Assembly (NCBI RefSeq): GCF_002242685.1
Contig: NZ_NBIM01000001.1
Location: 2,021,156-2,085,155, forward strand
Source: Oceanimonas doudoroffii
Lineage (GTDB): Bacteria > Pseudomonadota > Gammaproteobacteria > Enterobacterales > Aeromonadaceae
DNA: 64,000 nt
Direction: 5' to 3'
This document shows, piece by piece, positions 8,645 to 17,112 of the stretch. Every line of letters starts with the position of its first letter. Position 1 is the first letter of the stretch. A program made the translations under genes and the position numbers. Below the pieces are notes generated by a model. The model ran no database searches, was not told where the DNA came from, and saw only the letters and a program-made list of their open reading frames with translations.

Positions 8645-10321
8645 ATGTCGCTCGTGCTGCTGCTTATTCAGCAGATGTCCCTGTACCTGGTCATTGTCTA
8701 TCTGGTCAGCAAGACCCCCCTGTTCAGGCTGCTGACCGAACCCTCGACCCGGCTGCCCCATAAAGTCTTTATTTATCTGGTCTTTTCCGGCTTTTGCATC
8801 ATGGCCACCTACTTTGGGGAGCAGACCCATGGCGCCATTGCCAATACTCGGGCCATGGGTGCGGTGCTGGGCGGCCTGCTGGGCGGCCCGGTTACCGGTA
8901 CCCTGGTGGGCCTGACCGGGGGCCTGCACCGTTACAGCCTGGGCGGCTTTACCGATATGGCCTGCGCCGTGTCCACCACCCTGGAAGGCCTCTCCGCCGG
9001 CCTGGTCAGCCTTTACCTGCGTCGCACCGGCAGAAGCGAGCTGATCTTCAATCCGCTGCGGGTATGCCTGCTTACCCTGTTTGCCGAGCTGATGCAGATG
9101 GCCATTATTCTGCTGCTGGCCCGGCCCTTTGATGACGCCCTTGAACTGGTGCTGCAGATTGCACCGTCCATGCTGCTGGTCAACTCGGTGGGCGCGGCCC
9201 TGTTCATGAGCATGGTGCGCGATCAGAAAGCCATGCTCGACAAACAGTCCTCCGCCTTTTCCACCAAGGCGCTGAAAATCGCCGAGCGCAGCGTGGGTCT
9301 GCTCAGCAAGGGCTTTAATGAAGAAACCAGCGCCCAGGTGGCGCGCATTCTGATAGAAGAAACCCGGGTCGGCGCCGTGGCCATTACCGACAGGGAGAAA
9401 CTGCTGGCCTTTATCGGCATCGGCGCCGATCACCATCTGCCCGGCGCCCCCATCTCTTCGCAAATGACCCTGGATGCAATTCAGCAAAACAAGGTCATGT
9501 TTGCCGACGGCGTGGATGTGCCCTACTCCTGCTCCATGTCACCCCACTGCCGCCTCGGCTCCAGCCTGGTGATTCCGCTGCGCAGTGACAACGAGGTGGT
9601 GGGCGCCATCAAGCTCTATGAGCCCAAGAACAAGCTGTTTCTCAATATCAACCGCACCCTGGGAGAAGGCATTGCCCGGCTGCTGTCCAGCCAGATCCTG
9701 TTTGGCCGATTTCTGGAGCAACGCAGCCTGCTCACCCAAACCGAACTCAAGTTGTTGCAGGCCCAGGTCAATCCGCATTTTCTGTTCAACGCCCTGGGCA
9801 CCATAGGCGCCATTACTCGGCGAGATGCGAACAAGGCACGCCAGCTGTTGCAGCACCTCAGCCAGTTTCTGCGCATCAACCTCAAACGCACCACCGGCCT
9901 GGTCACCCTGGGAGACGAGCTGGAACACATTGATGCCTACCTGACCATTGAAAAGGCCCGCTTTGTCGACAAGTTGCAAGTGGAGCTGAATATTCCCGAG
10001 GCATTACACGGTTTGCGAGTGCCGGCCTTTACCCTGCAGCCCATTATCGAAAACGCGGTCAAACACGGCACCTCCCACCTGCTGGACACCGGTCATATTC
10101 GCGTCACCGCCACCCGTCAGGGCACCACCCTGCATCTGGAGGTCACCGACAACGCCGGGCTGTATCGGCCCGCAAAAGAGTCGGACGGCCTGGGCATGAA
10201 CCTGGTGCACAAGCGCATTCAGAACCTGTTCGGGCCCGACTACGGCCTGAATGTCAGCTGCGAGCCCGGTGAACAGACCCGGGTTGACATTAGCCTGCCG
10301 ATTACGGAGTCCTCACCATGA
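8645..10321 (+). CDS. btsS: LytS/BtsS-type sensor histidine kinase (pyruvate sensor)
   Basis: A 558-residue membrane sensor of the LytS family, the length of E. coli BtsS (561). About six membrane spans fill residues 1-190 (5TM-LYT domain, with GLTGGLHRYSLGGF), followed by a GAF-type domain to about 370. The His-kinase motif is QAQVNPHFLFNALGTIG with its phospho-accepting histidine, and the ATPase has FTLQPIIENAVKHG and DNAG. ATG at 8645 is chosen for AAGGAG at 8634-8639; GTG at 8585 is in frame but has no site. It overlaps the response regulator by 4 bp (ATGA), so the two are co-translated. An exact BtsR box and a CstA-family transporter downstream identify the system as BtsSR, which senses extracellular pyruvate in E. 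coli. Confidence 0.9.
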   Translation: MSLVLLLIQQMSLYLVIVYLVSKTPLFRLLTEPSTRLPHKVFIYLVFSGFCIMATYFGEQTHGAIANTRAMGAVLGGLLGGPVTGTLVGLTGGLHRYSLGGFTDMACAVSTTLEGLSAGLVSLYLRRTGRSELIFNPLRVCLLTLFAELMQMAIILLLARPFDDALELVLQIAPSMLLVNSVGAALFMSMVRDQKAMLDKQSSAFSTKALKIAERSVGLLSKGFNEETSAQVARILIEETRVGAVAITDREKLLAFIGIGADHHLPGAPISSQMTLDAIQQNKVMFADGVDVPYSCSMSPHCRLGSSLVIPLRSDNEVVGAIKLYEPKNKLFLNINRTLGEGIARLLSSQILFGRFLEQRSLLTQTELKLLQAQVNPHFLFNALGTIGAITRRDANKARQLLQHLSQFLRINLKRTTGLVTLGDELEHIDAYLTIEKARFVDKLQVELNIPEALHGLRVPAFTLQPIIENAVKHGTSHLLDTGHIRVTATRQGTTLHLEVTDNAGLYRPAKESDGLGMNLVHKRIQNLFGPDYGLNVSCEPGEQTRVDISLPITESSP

Positions 10322-11028
10322 TCACCTGCCTGATTGTTGACGACGAGCCCTTTGCCCGGGAGGAGCTGGCGGCCCAGCTGGCCGATGCCCCCGATATCGA
10401 GATTGTGGGCCAGTGCGGCAATGCCATTGAAGCCATGCAGGCCATCGGCAAGCTTCGGCCGCAACTGGTGTTTCTGGATATTCAGATGCCCCGCATCACC
10501 GGCATGGAGCTGCTCGCCATGCTGGATCCCGACACCATGCCCAGGGTGGTGTTCGTCACCGCCTACGACGAATTTGCGGTGCAGGCCTTTGAGCGCCACG
10601 CCTTTGACTATCTGCTCAAACCGGTGAACGAGCAGCGGCTGCAGCAAACCCTGGAAAAAGTACGCCGGGATCTGCGGCCGCAGCCGGTGGCAACGCTGGC
10701 CCCCGCCCGGCTCGAACACCTGCCCTGTTACAGCGGCCAGCGCCTCAAGGTGGTGCCGGTGCCAGAGGTGGAATACGTGTTCAGCGATATCGGCGGCGTG
10801 CACGTGGCCACCGCCGGCGAACAGGTGCACACCAACATGACCCTCAAGGTCATAGAAGAAAAAACCCCGCTGGTGCGCTGCCACCGGCAATACCTGGTCG
10901 CCCCCGGCGCCATAGCCGAAATTGAAATGCGCTCCGCCGGCGCCGAGATCCTTACCCGCACCGGCGCCCGCGTGCCGGTGTCACGGCGCTATCTCAAATC
11001 GCTGAAGCAGCTGCTGGGATTTCACTAG
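10318..11028 (+). CDS. btsR: LytTR-family response regulator BtsR
   Basis: A 236-residue response regulator. The receiver domain (residues 1-120) has the acidic pair D8-D9, the phospho-acceptor D54 in LVFLDIQMP, the T/Y switch at VFVTAYDEF and K104-equivalent in DYLLKPVNE. The C-terminal LytTR DNA-binding domain covers about residues 135-236 (VRCHRQYLV, PVSRRYLKSLKQLL). It starts inside the stop of btsS. Its binding site, two ACCGCT(C/T)A half-sites 13 bp apart, lies 32 bp after its stop and before the transporter gene, so it should activate that gene when phosphorylated. Confidence 0.92.
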   Translation: MITCLIVDDEPFAREELAAQLADAPDIEIVGQCGNAIEAMQAIGKLRPQLVFLDIQMPRITGMELLAMLDPDTMPRVVFVTAYDEFAVQAFERHAFDYLLKPVNEQRLQQTLEKVRRDLRPQPVATLAPARLEHLPCYSGQRLKVVPVPEVEYVFSDIGGVHVATAGEQVHTNMTLKVIEEKTPLVRCHRQYLVAPGAIAEIEMRSAGAEILTRTGARVPVSRRYLKSLKQLLGFH

Positions 11029-11059
11029 CCAACTGAGCGATCGTTCACTTTCGCTATCG

Positions 11060-11088
11060 ACCGCTCACCCCACGGTTACGACCGCTTA
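11060..11088 (+). promoter_or_regulatory. BtsR (LytTR) binding site upstream of btsT
   Basis: ACCGCTCA at 11060-11067 and ACCGCTTA at 11081-11088 are direct repeats separated by exactly 13 bp. This matches, base for base and in spacing, the consensus reported for E. coli BtsR/YehT: ACC(G/A)CT(C/T)A-N13-ACC(G/A)CT(C/T)A. It lies about 80 bp before the transporter start, where an activator would act. Confidence 0.9.
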
Positions 11089-11168
11089 CCCATTTGCCGC
11101 TTTCGCCGGCGCCCCGGTTACATACACTGACAATCTTTTTACAAACCGGATACAAGAGGGATGATGTC

Positions 11169-12605
11169 ATGACCTGGTTTCTGCTCTGTGTCGGGCTCCT
11201 GCTCGGCGGCTATTTCATTTATGGCACCTTTGTGGAAAAGGTGTTTGGCGTCAAAACCCAGAGACAGACGCCGGCGTTTACCCAGGGAGACGGGGTGGAC
11301 TATGTGCCCATGTCCAAGGGCAAGGTGTATTTGATCCAGCTGCTCAACATTGCCGGCGTGGGCCCCATTTTCGGTCCCATCCTGGGGGCGCTCTACGGTC
11401 CCGCCGCCATGTTGTGGATTGTGCTGGGCTGCATTTTTGCCGGTGGCGTGCACGACTACTTCTCGGGCATGCTGTCGGTGCGTAACGGCGGGCAGTCGGT
11501 GCCCAACCTGGCCGGCAAGTACCTGGGCCGGGGCGCCAAAAACTTCATGAACGTGTTCGCCATTGTGCTGCTGCTGCTGGTGGGCGTGGTGTTTATCTCC
11601 GCCCCCGCCGGCCTGCTGGCCAAGATAACCGGCGTGAGCGTGTCGGTGTTTATCGGCGTGATCTTCGTATATTACCTGCTGGCCACCATAGTGCCGGTCG
11701 ACAAGATCATCGGCCGCCTGTACCCCTTCTTTGGTGCCCTGCTGATCTTCATGTCGGTCGGCCTGACCCTGGCGCTGGTGGTCTCCAGCGAGCACAGCAT
11801 GCTGCCGGGCTTTGAAGCCGGCGACTTCCTGCAAAACCTGAACCCCAACGACATGCCGCTGTGGCCGGCGTTGTTTATCACCATCGCCTGTGGCGCCGTA
11901 TCGGGCTTTCACGCCACCCAGTCACCGCTGATGGCCCGCTGTGTGGAAAATGAAAGCAATGGCCGCTTCGTGTTCTACGGTGCCATGATCGGCGAAGGCA
12001 TTATCGCCCTTATCTGGTGCGCCATTGCCCTGTCGTTCTTTGGTGGTGTGGACGGCCTGAACACCGGCATGGCCGGCAACCCGGCCAATGTGGTGTATGA
12101 AGCCTCTACCGGCCTGCTGGGTGTTGTGGGCGGATTTATGGCGGTGCTGGGCGTGATTGTGCTGCCCATTACCTCCGGCGATACCGCCTTCCGCTCCGCC
12201 CGCCTGATCCTGGCCGAGTATTTCAATATGCCGCAAACCCGACTGCCCAAGCGTCTGCTGCTGGCCATTCCGCTGTTTGTAATGGGTGCCGTGCTGACCC
12301 AGGTGGACTTCGGCGTGATCTGGCGCTACTTCGGTGTGGCCAACCAGGCCACCGCGGTAATGATGCTGTGGACCGCCGCCGCCTACCTGTTGCGCCACAA
12401 CAAGCTGCACTGGATTGCCACCGTACCGGCCATGTTCATGACCACTGTGGTTATCAGCTTCCTGCTGAACTCCGCCACCCTGGGCGCGGGTCTGCCAATG
12501 ACCCTGTCTACCGTGGCCGGCCTGGTGATTACCCTGGTGGTCACCGCCCTGCTCATCACCCGTATCAAGGGTCGTAACGAGGGCATGCTGGCCGACGAAG
12601 CCTGA
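11169..12605 (+). CDS. btsT: CstA-family pyruvate/peptide transporter (short form), BtsR target
   Basis: A 478-residue inner-membrane carrier of the carbon-starvation CstA family with 13 or so hydrophobic spans. Family marks include GVGPIFGPILGALYGP, GGVHDYFSGMLSVRNGG and FHATQSPLMARCVENE. E. coli BtsT and CstA are about 700 residues, so this is the short form that lacks their C-terminal extension. The ATG at 11169 follows GAGGG; codons before it overlap the promoter. The exact BtsR box upstream and the btsSR genes immediately before it support the name btsT and a role in pyruvate uptake, though cstA would be an acceptable name. A strong terminator follows 20 bp after the stop. Confidence 0.88.
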   Translation: MTWFLLCVGLLLGGYFIYGTFVEKVFGVKTQRQTPAFTQGDGVDYVPMSKGKVYLIQLLNIAGVGPIFGPILGALYGPAAMLWIVLGCIFAGGVHDYFSGMLSVRNGGQSVPNLAGKYLGRGAKNFMNVFAIVLLLLVGVVFISAPAGLLAKITGVSVSVFIGVIFVYYLLATIVPVDKIIGRLYPFFGALLIFMSVGLTLALVVSSEHSMLPGFEAGDFLQNLNPNDMPLWPALFITIACGAVSGFHATQSPLMARCVENESNGRFVFYGAMIGEGIIALIWCAIALSFFGGVDGLNTGMAGNPANVVYEASTGLLGVVGGFMAVLGVIVLPITSGDTAFRSARLILAEYFNMPQTRLPKRLLLAIPLFVMGAVLTQVDFGVIWRYFGVANQATAVMMLWTAAAYLLRHNKLHWIATVPAMFMTTVVISFLLNSATLGAGLPMTLSTVAGLVITLVVTALLITRIKGRNEGMLADEA

Positions 12606-12625
12606 TAATGGTTGTCGCCAGGACC

Positions 12626-12657
12626 AAAAAGCCGGCCCCTGTGGGCCGGCTTTTTTT
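12626..12657 (+). terminator. Rho-independent terminator after btsT
   Basis: GCCGGCCC at 12631-12638 pairs with GGGCCGGC at 12643-12650 across a 4-base loop, flanked by AAAAA and followed by TTTTTTT. It lies between convergent genes and can serve both. Confidence 0.9.
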
Positions 12658-12668
12658 GTCTGACACAC

Positions 12669-13487
12669 TCAGTCCAGGGTGACTTCGTAGCCGGTAAACT
12701 TGCGCAGGTTAATCACCCCGGTGTCGAGGATCAGATACTGCCCCTTGATGCCCAGCAGGGTGCCGGCCACCACGGGGTTCTTGTCAAAGTTGTGGCTGAC
12801 AATCTTTGTCGGGTATTCCAGCACCGGGTAGCTGAGCTCCACCGGGGGTTCATCGAGCACGGTAATGGCCTCGTTGCCGTATTTGAGCGTGAGCTCGGCC
12901 AGCTTCTCTTTGATTTCCGGCAGCAGACGTTCGGCTTCGCCCTTGAGATCGATGGGCGTTTCATCGCCCTTCAGCATGGCGCGCCAGTTGGTCTTGTCGG
13001 CCACCATATCGGCCAGGGCCACTTCCACAAAACCGGACAACTGGCGGGTAGCCACGCTCAGAATCGGCAGCGCCTGGGTAGCACCCTGATCAATCCAGCG
13101 GGTGGGCACCTGGGTATGGCGGGTGATGCCCACCTTGATACCCGAGGTGTTGGCCAGATAGACGATGTGCTGCACCATGCAGTTGCGATCGCCCCACTCG
13201 GGCTCACGGCAGGTGCCCTCAAAATAGTGGCAGGTTTCCGGCTTCATCACGCACATGTCGCAGCGGGCCAGCTTCTTCATGCAGGGAAAGCAGTGGCCCT
13301 GAGAGTAGCTTTTTTTGGTTTTGCGGCCGCAGGCATCGCAATAGATATTGCCGCCGAAGGTCAGTTTCAGGGGCTGGCCCAGGCGGGCATTGAGGTCGAT
13401 GCGGTGCTCGCCCAGGGCCAGTTCATAGGCCACGGGCGCATCCAGCCGCGCCGGCATCTTGATCAGGGTTCCGGTGAGGTTGCTCAT
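12669..13487 (-). CDS. DUF2797 family protein with zinc-binding cysteines
   Basis: A 272-residue conserved protein of the DUF2797 family, role unknown. Cysteines are grouped as C-D-A-C-G (residue about 49), C-F-P-C-M (about 67), C-D-M-C and two later ones, which suggests a zinc-ribbon pair in the N-terminal third. The rest (VYLANTSGIKVGITRHTQVPTRWIDQGA) resembles a GIY-YIG-like fold segment, a comparison made by eye. ATG at 13487 (MSNLTGTLIKM) is chosen as the family-like start; an ATG at 13520 is in frame. It stands alone between the bts locus and a GntR gene and shares the terminator at 12626-12657. Confidence 0.75.
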   Translation of the reverse strand: MSNLTGTLIKMPARLDAPVAYELALGEHRIDLNARLGQPLKLTFGGNIYCDACGRKTKKSYSQGHCFPCMKKLARCDMCVMKPETCHYFEGTCREPEWGDRNCMVQHIVYLANTSGIKVGITRHTQVPTRWIDQGATQALPILSVATRQLSGFVEVALADMVADKTNWRAMLKGDETPIDLKGEAERLLPEIKEKLAELTLKYGNEAITVLDEPPVELSYPVLEYPTKIVSHNFDKNPVVAGTLLGIKGQYLILDTGVINLRKFTGYEVTLD

Positions 13488-13556
13488 GCTTGCTTCATCA
13501 TTGTTATGGTATGAAGCCATTCTATCAGCCGAGTGAATGAGAGTCCCGGCGCCGGA

Positions 13557-14246
13557 TCAGCGCTCGCCCGCGTCTCGCTGGCGGGACTGCTCAAAACGCG
13601 CCTTGAACTTCTCGCCGATCTCGCTAAAGGTGGTGATATTTTCTTTCGCCAGTCGTGACGCCAGCTCGGCGTTACCGGCACAGATGGCATCCACCAACGG
13701 CTGATGGCTGGCGGCAATCTCCGCCGGCTCATGGGTGACTAGATCAATGTTGAAATAAATCAGCATCTGGTTGGCCACGTTCTGGTATATGCCGTAAAGC
13801 CGCTGGTTCTCGCTCAGCTCCACAATCAGGCTGTGCAGGCTAAGCTCCATTCTGCTCAGCTCCTGACTATCCACCCCGGGGGTAGCGGCCTTCTCCAGAA
13901 ACAAATTCATCATTTGCCGCAGCCGCTCGCGGCCTTCGGCACTCAGCCGCTCGGCCGCCAGCCAGGCGGAAATAGGCTCCAGAGCCACCCGCAAATGAAA
14001 TAACTCCCACAGATCATGCTCATTCAGATCTATCACCTGCCAGCCCACATAGGGGGTCTGAACCACTATGCCTTCGTGGGCCAAAGTGTTCAGCGCCATG
14101 CGCACCGTGCTGCGCGACAGCTCCAGCTCCCGGGCCAGGGCACTTTCCACCAGCCTTTGCCCCATTCGGAAATGACCACTGAGGATCAGCTCGCGCAGAT
14201 AATCGGCGGCTTGTTCCTCCAGGCTGCTTTTAATGATTTTTTTCAT
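13557..14246 (-). CDS. GntR-family (FadR/FCD subfamily) regulator of the UxaA/BCCT cassette
   Basis: A 229-residue FadR-type GntR regulator. The winged helix-turn-helix covers residues 10-75 (YLRELILSGHFRMGQRLVESALARELELSRSTVRMALNTLAHEG) and an all-helical FCD effector domain follows. FCD histidines that often hold a metal are only partly evident. It diverges from the four-gene cassette at 14449-18672 with 202 bp between starts, so it most likely controls that cassette and binds one of its acid intermediates. No clear ribosome-binding site precedes the ATG at 14246. Confidence 0.87.
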   Translation of the reverse strand: MKKIIKSSLEEQAADYLRELILSGHFRMGQRLVESALARELELSRSTVRMALNTLAHEGIVVQTPYVGWQVIDLNEHDLWELFHLRVALEPISAWLAAERLSAEGRERLRQMMNLFLEKAATPGVDSQELSRMELSLHSLIVELSENQRLYGIYQNVANQMLIYFNIDLVTHEPAEIAASHQPLVDAICAGNAELASRLAKENITTFSEIGEKFKARFEQSRQRDAGER

Positions 14247-14370
14247 TACATATCAATCGTTAGAGTGAATCGAGCGAGAGCATTGTACCGGATTCCGCAC
14301 CACGAAAGGCGTGCTGCCGGCATTCCGCCGCTCAAATATGTGTGATGAGCAGCCAAAAAATACACACATT

Positions 14371-14404
14371 TTACGCTGTTACTTGGTTTTAACATATGTA
14401 TAAT
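14371..14404 (+). promoter_or_regulatory. Probable promoter/operator of the UxaA/BCCT cassette
   Basis: TATAAT at 14399-14404 is a consensus -10 box 44 bases before the first cassette start. TGTTAC at 14377-14382 is a poor -35 at 16-bp spacing. ACATATGT at 14392-14399, a perfect palindrome, overlaps the -10, where a GntR repressor could block polymerase. A related TACATATC lies next to the gntR start on the other side. Operator role is inferred. Confidence 0.4.
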
Positions 14405-14448
14405 CGCCGACTGTAGATTGTAGGACAATCAACAAAAGGATAGTTCAT

Positions 14449-14787
14449 ATGACAGTTAAAGCCATTCGTCTGGCCCAACAGGACAACGTGGCCACCCTGC
14501 TGAGCGATGCGCTAAAGCATCAAGCAGTCGACGTTATCGACGATAAAAATCGGCTGGTTGGCCGCTATCAGGCACTCCAGGCCATTCCCTTTGGCAACAA
14601 GATGGCGCTGCACGCCATTGCTTCCGGGCAGCCCGTGAGCAAGGCAGGCCATGCCATTGGCGTTGCCATCTCCGCAATTCCAGCAGGTGAGCTGGTGCAC
14701 GTCCAAAACGTGCGCAGCCAGCGGCTCGACATTCCGCCCGCCATTATCGGGCAGATCATTGACCAGATGCGGATCGAAACCGAATGA
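14449..14787 (+). CDS. SAF-domain small subunit of a split UxaA/SuyA-type lyase
   Basis: A 112-residue SAF-domain protein equal to the N-terminal part of altronate/galactarate dehydratases (UxaA, GarD) and to the separate small subunit SuyA of sulfolactate sulfo-lyase. Characteristic are IRLAQQDNVATLL at the start, GNKMALHAIASGQPVSKAGHAIGVA in the middle and AGELVHVQNVRSQR near residue 85. The stop overlaps the start of the large subunit by 4 bp (ATGA), as expected for partners made in fixed ratio. In this fold the small subunit is thought to contribute to the metal site. It is first gene of the cassette under the divergent GntR regulator. Substrate is not known; sugar acids or sulfonated hydroxy acids are the known choices. 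Confidence 0.85.
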   Translation: MTVKAIRLAQQDNVATLLSDALKHQAVDVIDDKNRLVGRYQALQAIPFGNKMALHAIASGQPVSKAGHAIGVAISAIPAGELVHVQNVRSQRLDIPPAIIGQIIDQMRIETE

Positions 14788-15962
14788 AACAGGAATTTCA
14801 GGGTTACCGGCGCCCCAATGGCCAGGTTGGCATTCGCAACCACATTTTGATCATCGCCATTGATGAATGTGCCGAGGGCATCGCCCAGGCCGTGCGTCAG
14901 CAGGTCAGCGAGTGCGTCATCGTCACCAATCACTACACCTGCATGTATGCCGGCAACGAAGAACTGGTCAATATCATGACCGGTGCCGCCCTTAATCCCA
15001 ATGTGGCGGGAGTACTGCTACTCAACATGGGCTGCGGCAGCATAGACCCGACCCTGATCGCCACTCCGATAGAGCAGGCGGGCAAACCGGTCCGGCGGCT
15101 GTCGATCATCAGGAACAAGGGCACGCGTCAGAGCATTCGCGACGGTGTCGCCCTGGCAAAAGAGCTGGTGGCGCTGGCGGCGACAATCCCGATAGCACCG
15201 GTGGCCCTCAGCGAGCTGCTGGTGGGAGTGAAATGCGGCGGCTCCGATACCAGCTCCGGCATCGCATCCAACCCGGCGGTGGGTCGCGCAGTGGATGCCT
15301 TGGTAGATGCCGGTGCCAGCTGTGTGGCCGGCGAACTGATTGAGCTGATTGGCTGCGAAAGCATTCTGCGCCAGCGGGCGGTCAGCCCAGCGGTGGCCGA
15401 CAAGCTGGAGCGGCTGATCCAGGAAGAAGAGCAGCGCTGGCACGTGCCCGGTACCGAGGTGGAAACCATGAGCATCGGCAACAGTGTCGGCGGCCTCACC
15501 ACCCTGGAAGAAAAGGCTTTGGGCGCCCTGCACAAAACCGGCACCCGCCCCATTCAGGACGTGCTGCGCATTACCCCGCAAGGAATCGAAACACCTAAAG
15601 CGCCGGGTATGTACCTGTCGGAAACCACTCACCTGTGCGGTGGCTCGGGCATGCACTTTGCCGCCCTGGGGACCCAGGTCATTTTGTGGACCACCGGCGG
15701 GGCCGGCTTCAGCAACCCGATCGTGCCGGTGATTCGAGTGAGCGGCAATGCTTTGCTTATCACCGAAGACATCGACGTGGATGTAAGCGGCATCATGTCG
15801 GCTACCCAAAGCGTGGAGCAGGCGGCCGGCGACGTGCTCGACTGCCTGGGCCGGGTTATCGACGGAGAACAAACCGCCATTGAGGAAGTCGGCTTTGCCT
15901 ACTGCTCGCTCTATCAGAAGGACCAGCGCCTGGAAACGCTGATCCATGCCCAACCGGTTTAA
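14784..15962 (+). CDS. Large catalytic subunit of a split UxaA/SuyB-type dehydratase or lyase
   Basis: A 392-residue protein matching the C-terminal part of altronate dehydratase and the large subunit of sulfolactate sulfo-lyase (SuyB). Marks are GYRRPNGQVGIRNHILII at the start, the NHYTCMYAG cysteine segment near residue 50, LLVGVKCGGSDTSSGIASNPAVG near 155 and a histidine/cysteine region THLCGGSGMHFAALGTQ near 285. These enzymes use iron or manganese to remove water, or sulfite, from a hydroxy acid. It overlaps the SAF subunit by 4 bp and is followed 11 bases later by an enolase-superfamily enzyme. Compared with UxaA the two domains are separate genes, as in SuyAB. The context transporter is BCCT, unusual for a sugar acid. 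Confidence 0.85.
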   Translation: MKQEFQGYRRPNGQVGIRNHILIIAIDECAEGIAQAVRQQVSECVIVTNHYTCMYAGNEELVNIMTGAALNPNVAGVLLLNMGCGSIDPTLIATPIEQAGKPVRRLSIIRNKGTRQSIRDGVALAKELVALAATIPIAPVALSELLVGVKCGGSDTSSGIASNPAVGRAVDALVDAGASCVAGELIELIGCESILRQRAVSPAVADKLERLIQEEEQRWHVPGTEVETMSIGNSVGGLTTLEEKALGALHKTGTRPIQDVLRITPQGIETPKAPGMYLSETTHLCGGSGMHFAALGTQVILWTTGGAGFSNPIVPVIRVSGNALLITEDIDVDVSGIMSATQSVEQAAGDVLDCLGRVIDGEQTAIEEVGFAYCSLYQKDQRLETLIHAQPV

Positions 15963-15973
15963 AAGAGGATTAA

Positions 15974-17092
15974 ATGCATATAACCGATGTGGAAGTGATT
16001 TGCCTGCGGGTGCCGGCGGCGGATCAGGAGTGCGAGTGGGGCGAAGACGCGGTCATTGTGCGGGTGCACACCGACACCGGCCTGATTGGCGTGGGTGAAG
16101 CAGACAGCTCTCCCGCCGTGATCAAGGCCTGCATTGAAACGCCCCAGTCCAACCTCTATTGCCACGGTCTGCGCTCGCTGCTGATCGGTGAAAACCCGCT
16201 GGAGATAGAGCGGCTGTGGAACAAAATGTACTGGGCGTCCAACTACGTGGGCCGCCGGGGCGCCGGCATTCATGCCATCAGCGCGATCGACATAGCCCTG
16301 TGGGACATTGCCGGTCAGTTTTACCAGGTGCCGCTCCATACCCTGCTGGGCGGGCGGTACCGGAATCGCATCAAGGCCTACGGCACCTTTATTCCCGATG
16401 CCGACCCCGAGGCCAACGGTGCCATTGCCGCCGGACTGGTAGCCCAGGGCTTTACCAGCATCAAGTTTGGCGGCGGCGTGTTCGGCGACGATCCCGATAC
16501 CGATGTGCGCATCGTCAAGGCGGTGCGTGAAGCCGTGGGCGAGCACATAGAAGTGCAGATCGATCTGGCGTCGAAGTGGCGCACCTCGGGGCACGCCGCC
16601 TGGATGGCCGAACGCCTGGCGCCCTTCAACCTGAACTGGATTGAAGAGCCGGTACTGGCCGACGATCTGGCCGGTTATCAGCGGCTGGCGGGAAAGCTCA
16701 AGGCCAAGCTGGCCGGGGGCGAATCGCTCACCACTCGTTACGAATTCAAACATTTTCTGGAGCATTCCGGGGTCGATATCGTACAGCCGGACATCACCCG
16801 CTGCGGCGGCATCACCGAAATGAGGAAGATCTACGATCTGGCTCAGTTGTATGGCGTGCAACTGGTACCCCACGGATTCAGTACCGGCATTTTGCTGGCC
16901 GCCTCGGTGCATTTCCTTGCCGCCAGTGAACACGGCACCCTGATGGAATACTCCCAGAGTCAAAGTCCGTTGTTCACCGAACTGGTGGCCAACCTCCTGC
17001 CTTTTGAACAGGGTCATGTTCCGGTCCCGAACTCACCCGGGTTGGGTGTGGAGCTCAACGAAGACATCCTCGACCGGTACCGTGTGTCATAA
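15974..17092 (+). CDS. Mandelate racemase/sugar-acid dehydratase-type enolase-superfamily enzyme
   Basis: A 372-residue enolase-superfamily enzyme of the mandelate-racemase subgroup. The residues line up closely: K164 (SIKFGGG; the second lysine of KxK is Gly), metal ligands D197, E224 and E250, and the D273/H300 dyad (QPDITRCGG and LVPHGF). Members of this subgroup dehydrate acid sugars (galactonate, rhamnonate and others) or racemise alpha-hydroxy acids. GAGG lies six bases before the ATG. It is the third cassette gene, directly before the BCCT transporter, so its substrate should be the same compound or its enantiomer. A role in epimerising or dehydrating a hydroxylated betaine-like compound is possible but only inferred. 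Confidence 0.85.
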   Translation: MHITDVEVICLRVPAADQECEWGEDAVIVRVHTDTGLIGVGEADSSPAVIKACIETPQSNLYCHGLRSLLIGENPLEIERLWNKMYWASNYVGRRGAGIHAISAIDIALWDIAGQFYQVPLHTLLGGRYRNRIKAYGTFIPDADPEANGAIAAGLVAQGFTSIKFGGGVFGDDPDTDVRIVKAVREAVGEHIEVQIDLASKWRTSGHAAWMAERLAPFNLNWIEEPVLADDLAGYQRLAGKLKAKLAGGESLTTRYEFKHFLEHSGVDIVQPDITRCGGITEMRKIYDLAQLYGVQLVPHGFSTGILLAASVHFLAASEHGTLMEYSQSQSPLFTELVANLLPFEQGHVPVPNSPGLGVELNEDILDRYRVS

Positions 17093-17112
17093 ATGAAATG
17101 GAATCATTCAGC

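Noticed and set aside
12612-13514. Open frame of 300 codons on the plus strand
   Set aside because: Antisense to the DUF2797 gene and begins within the btsT terminator.
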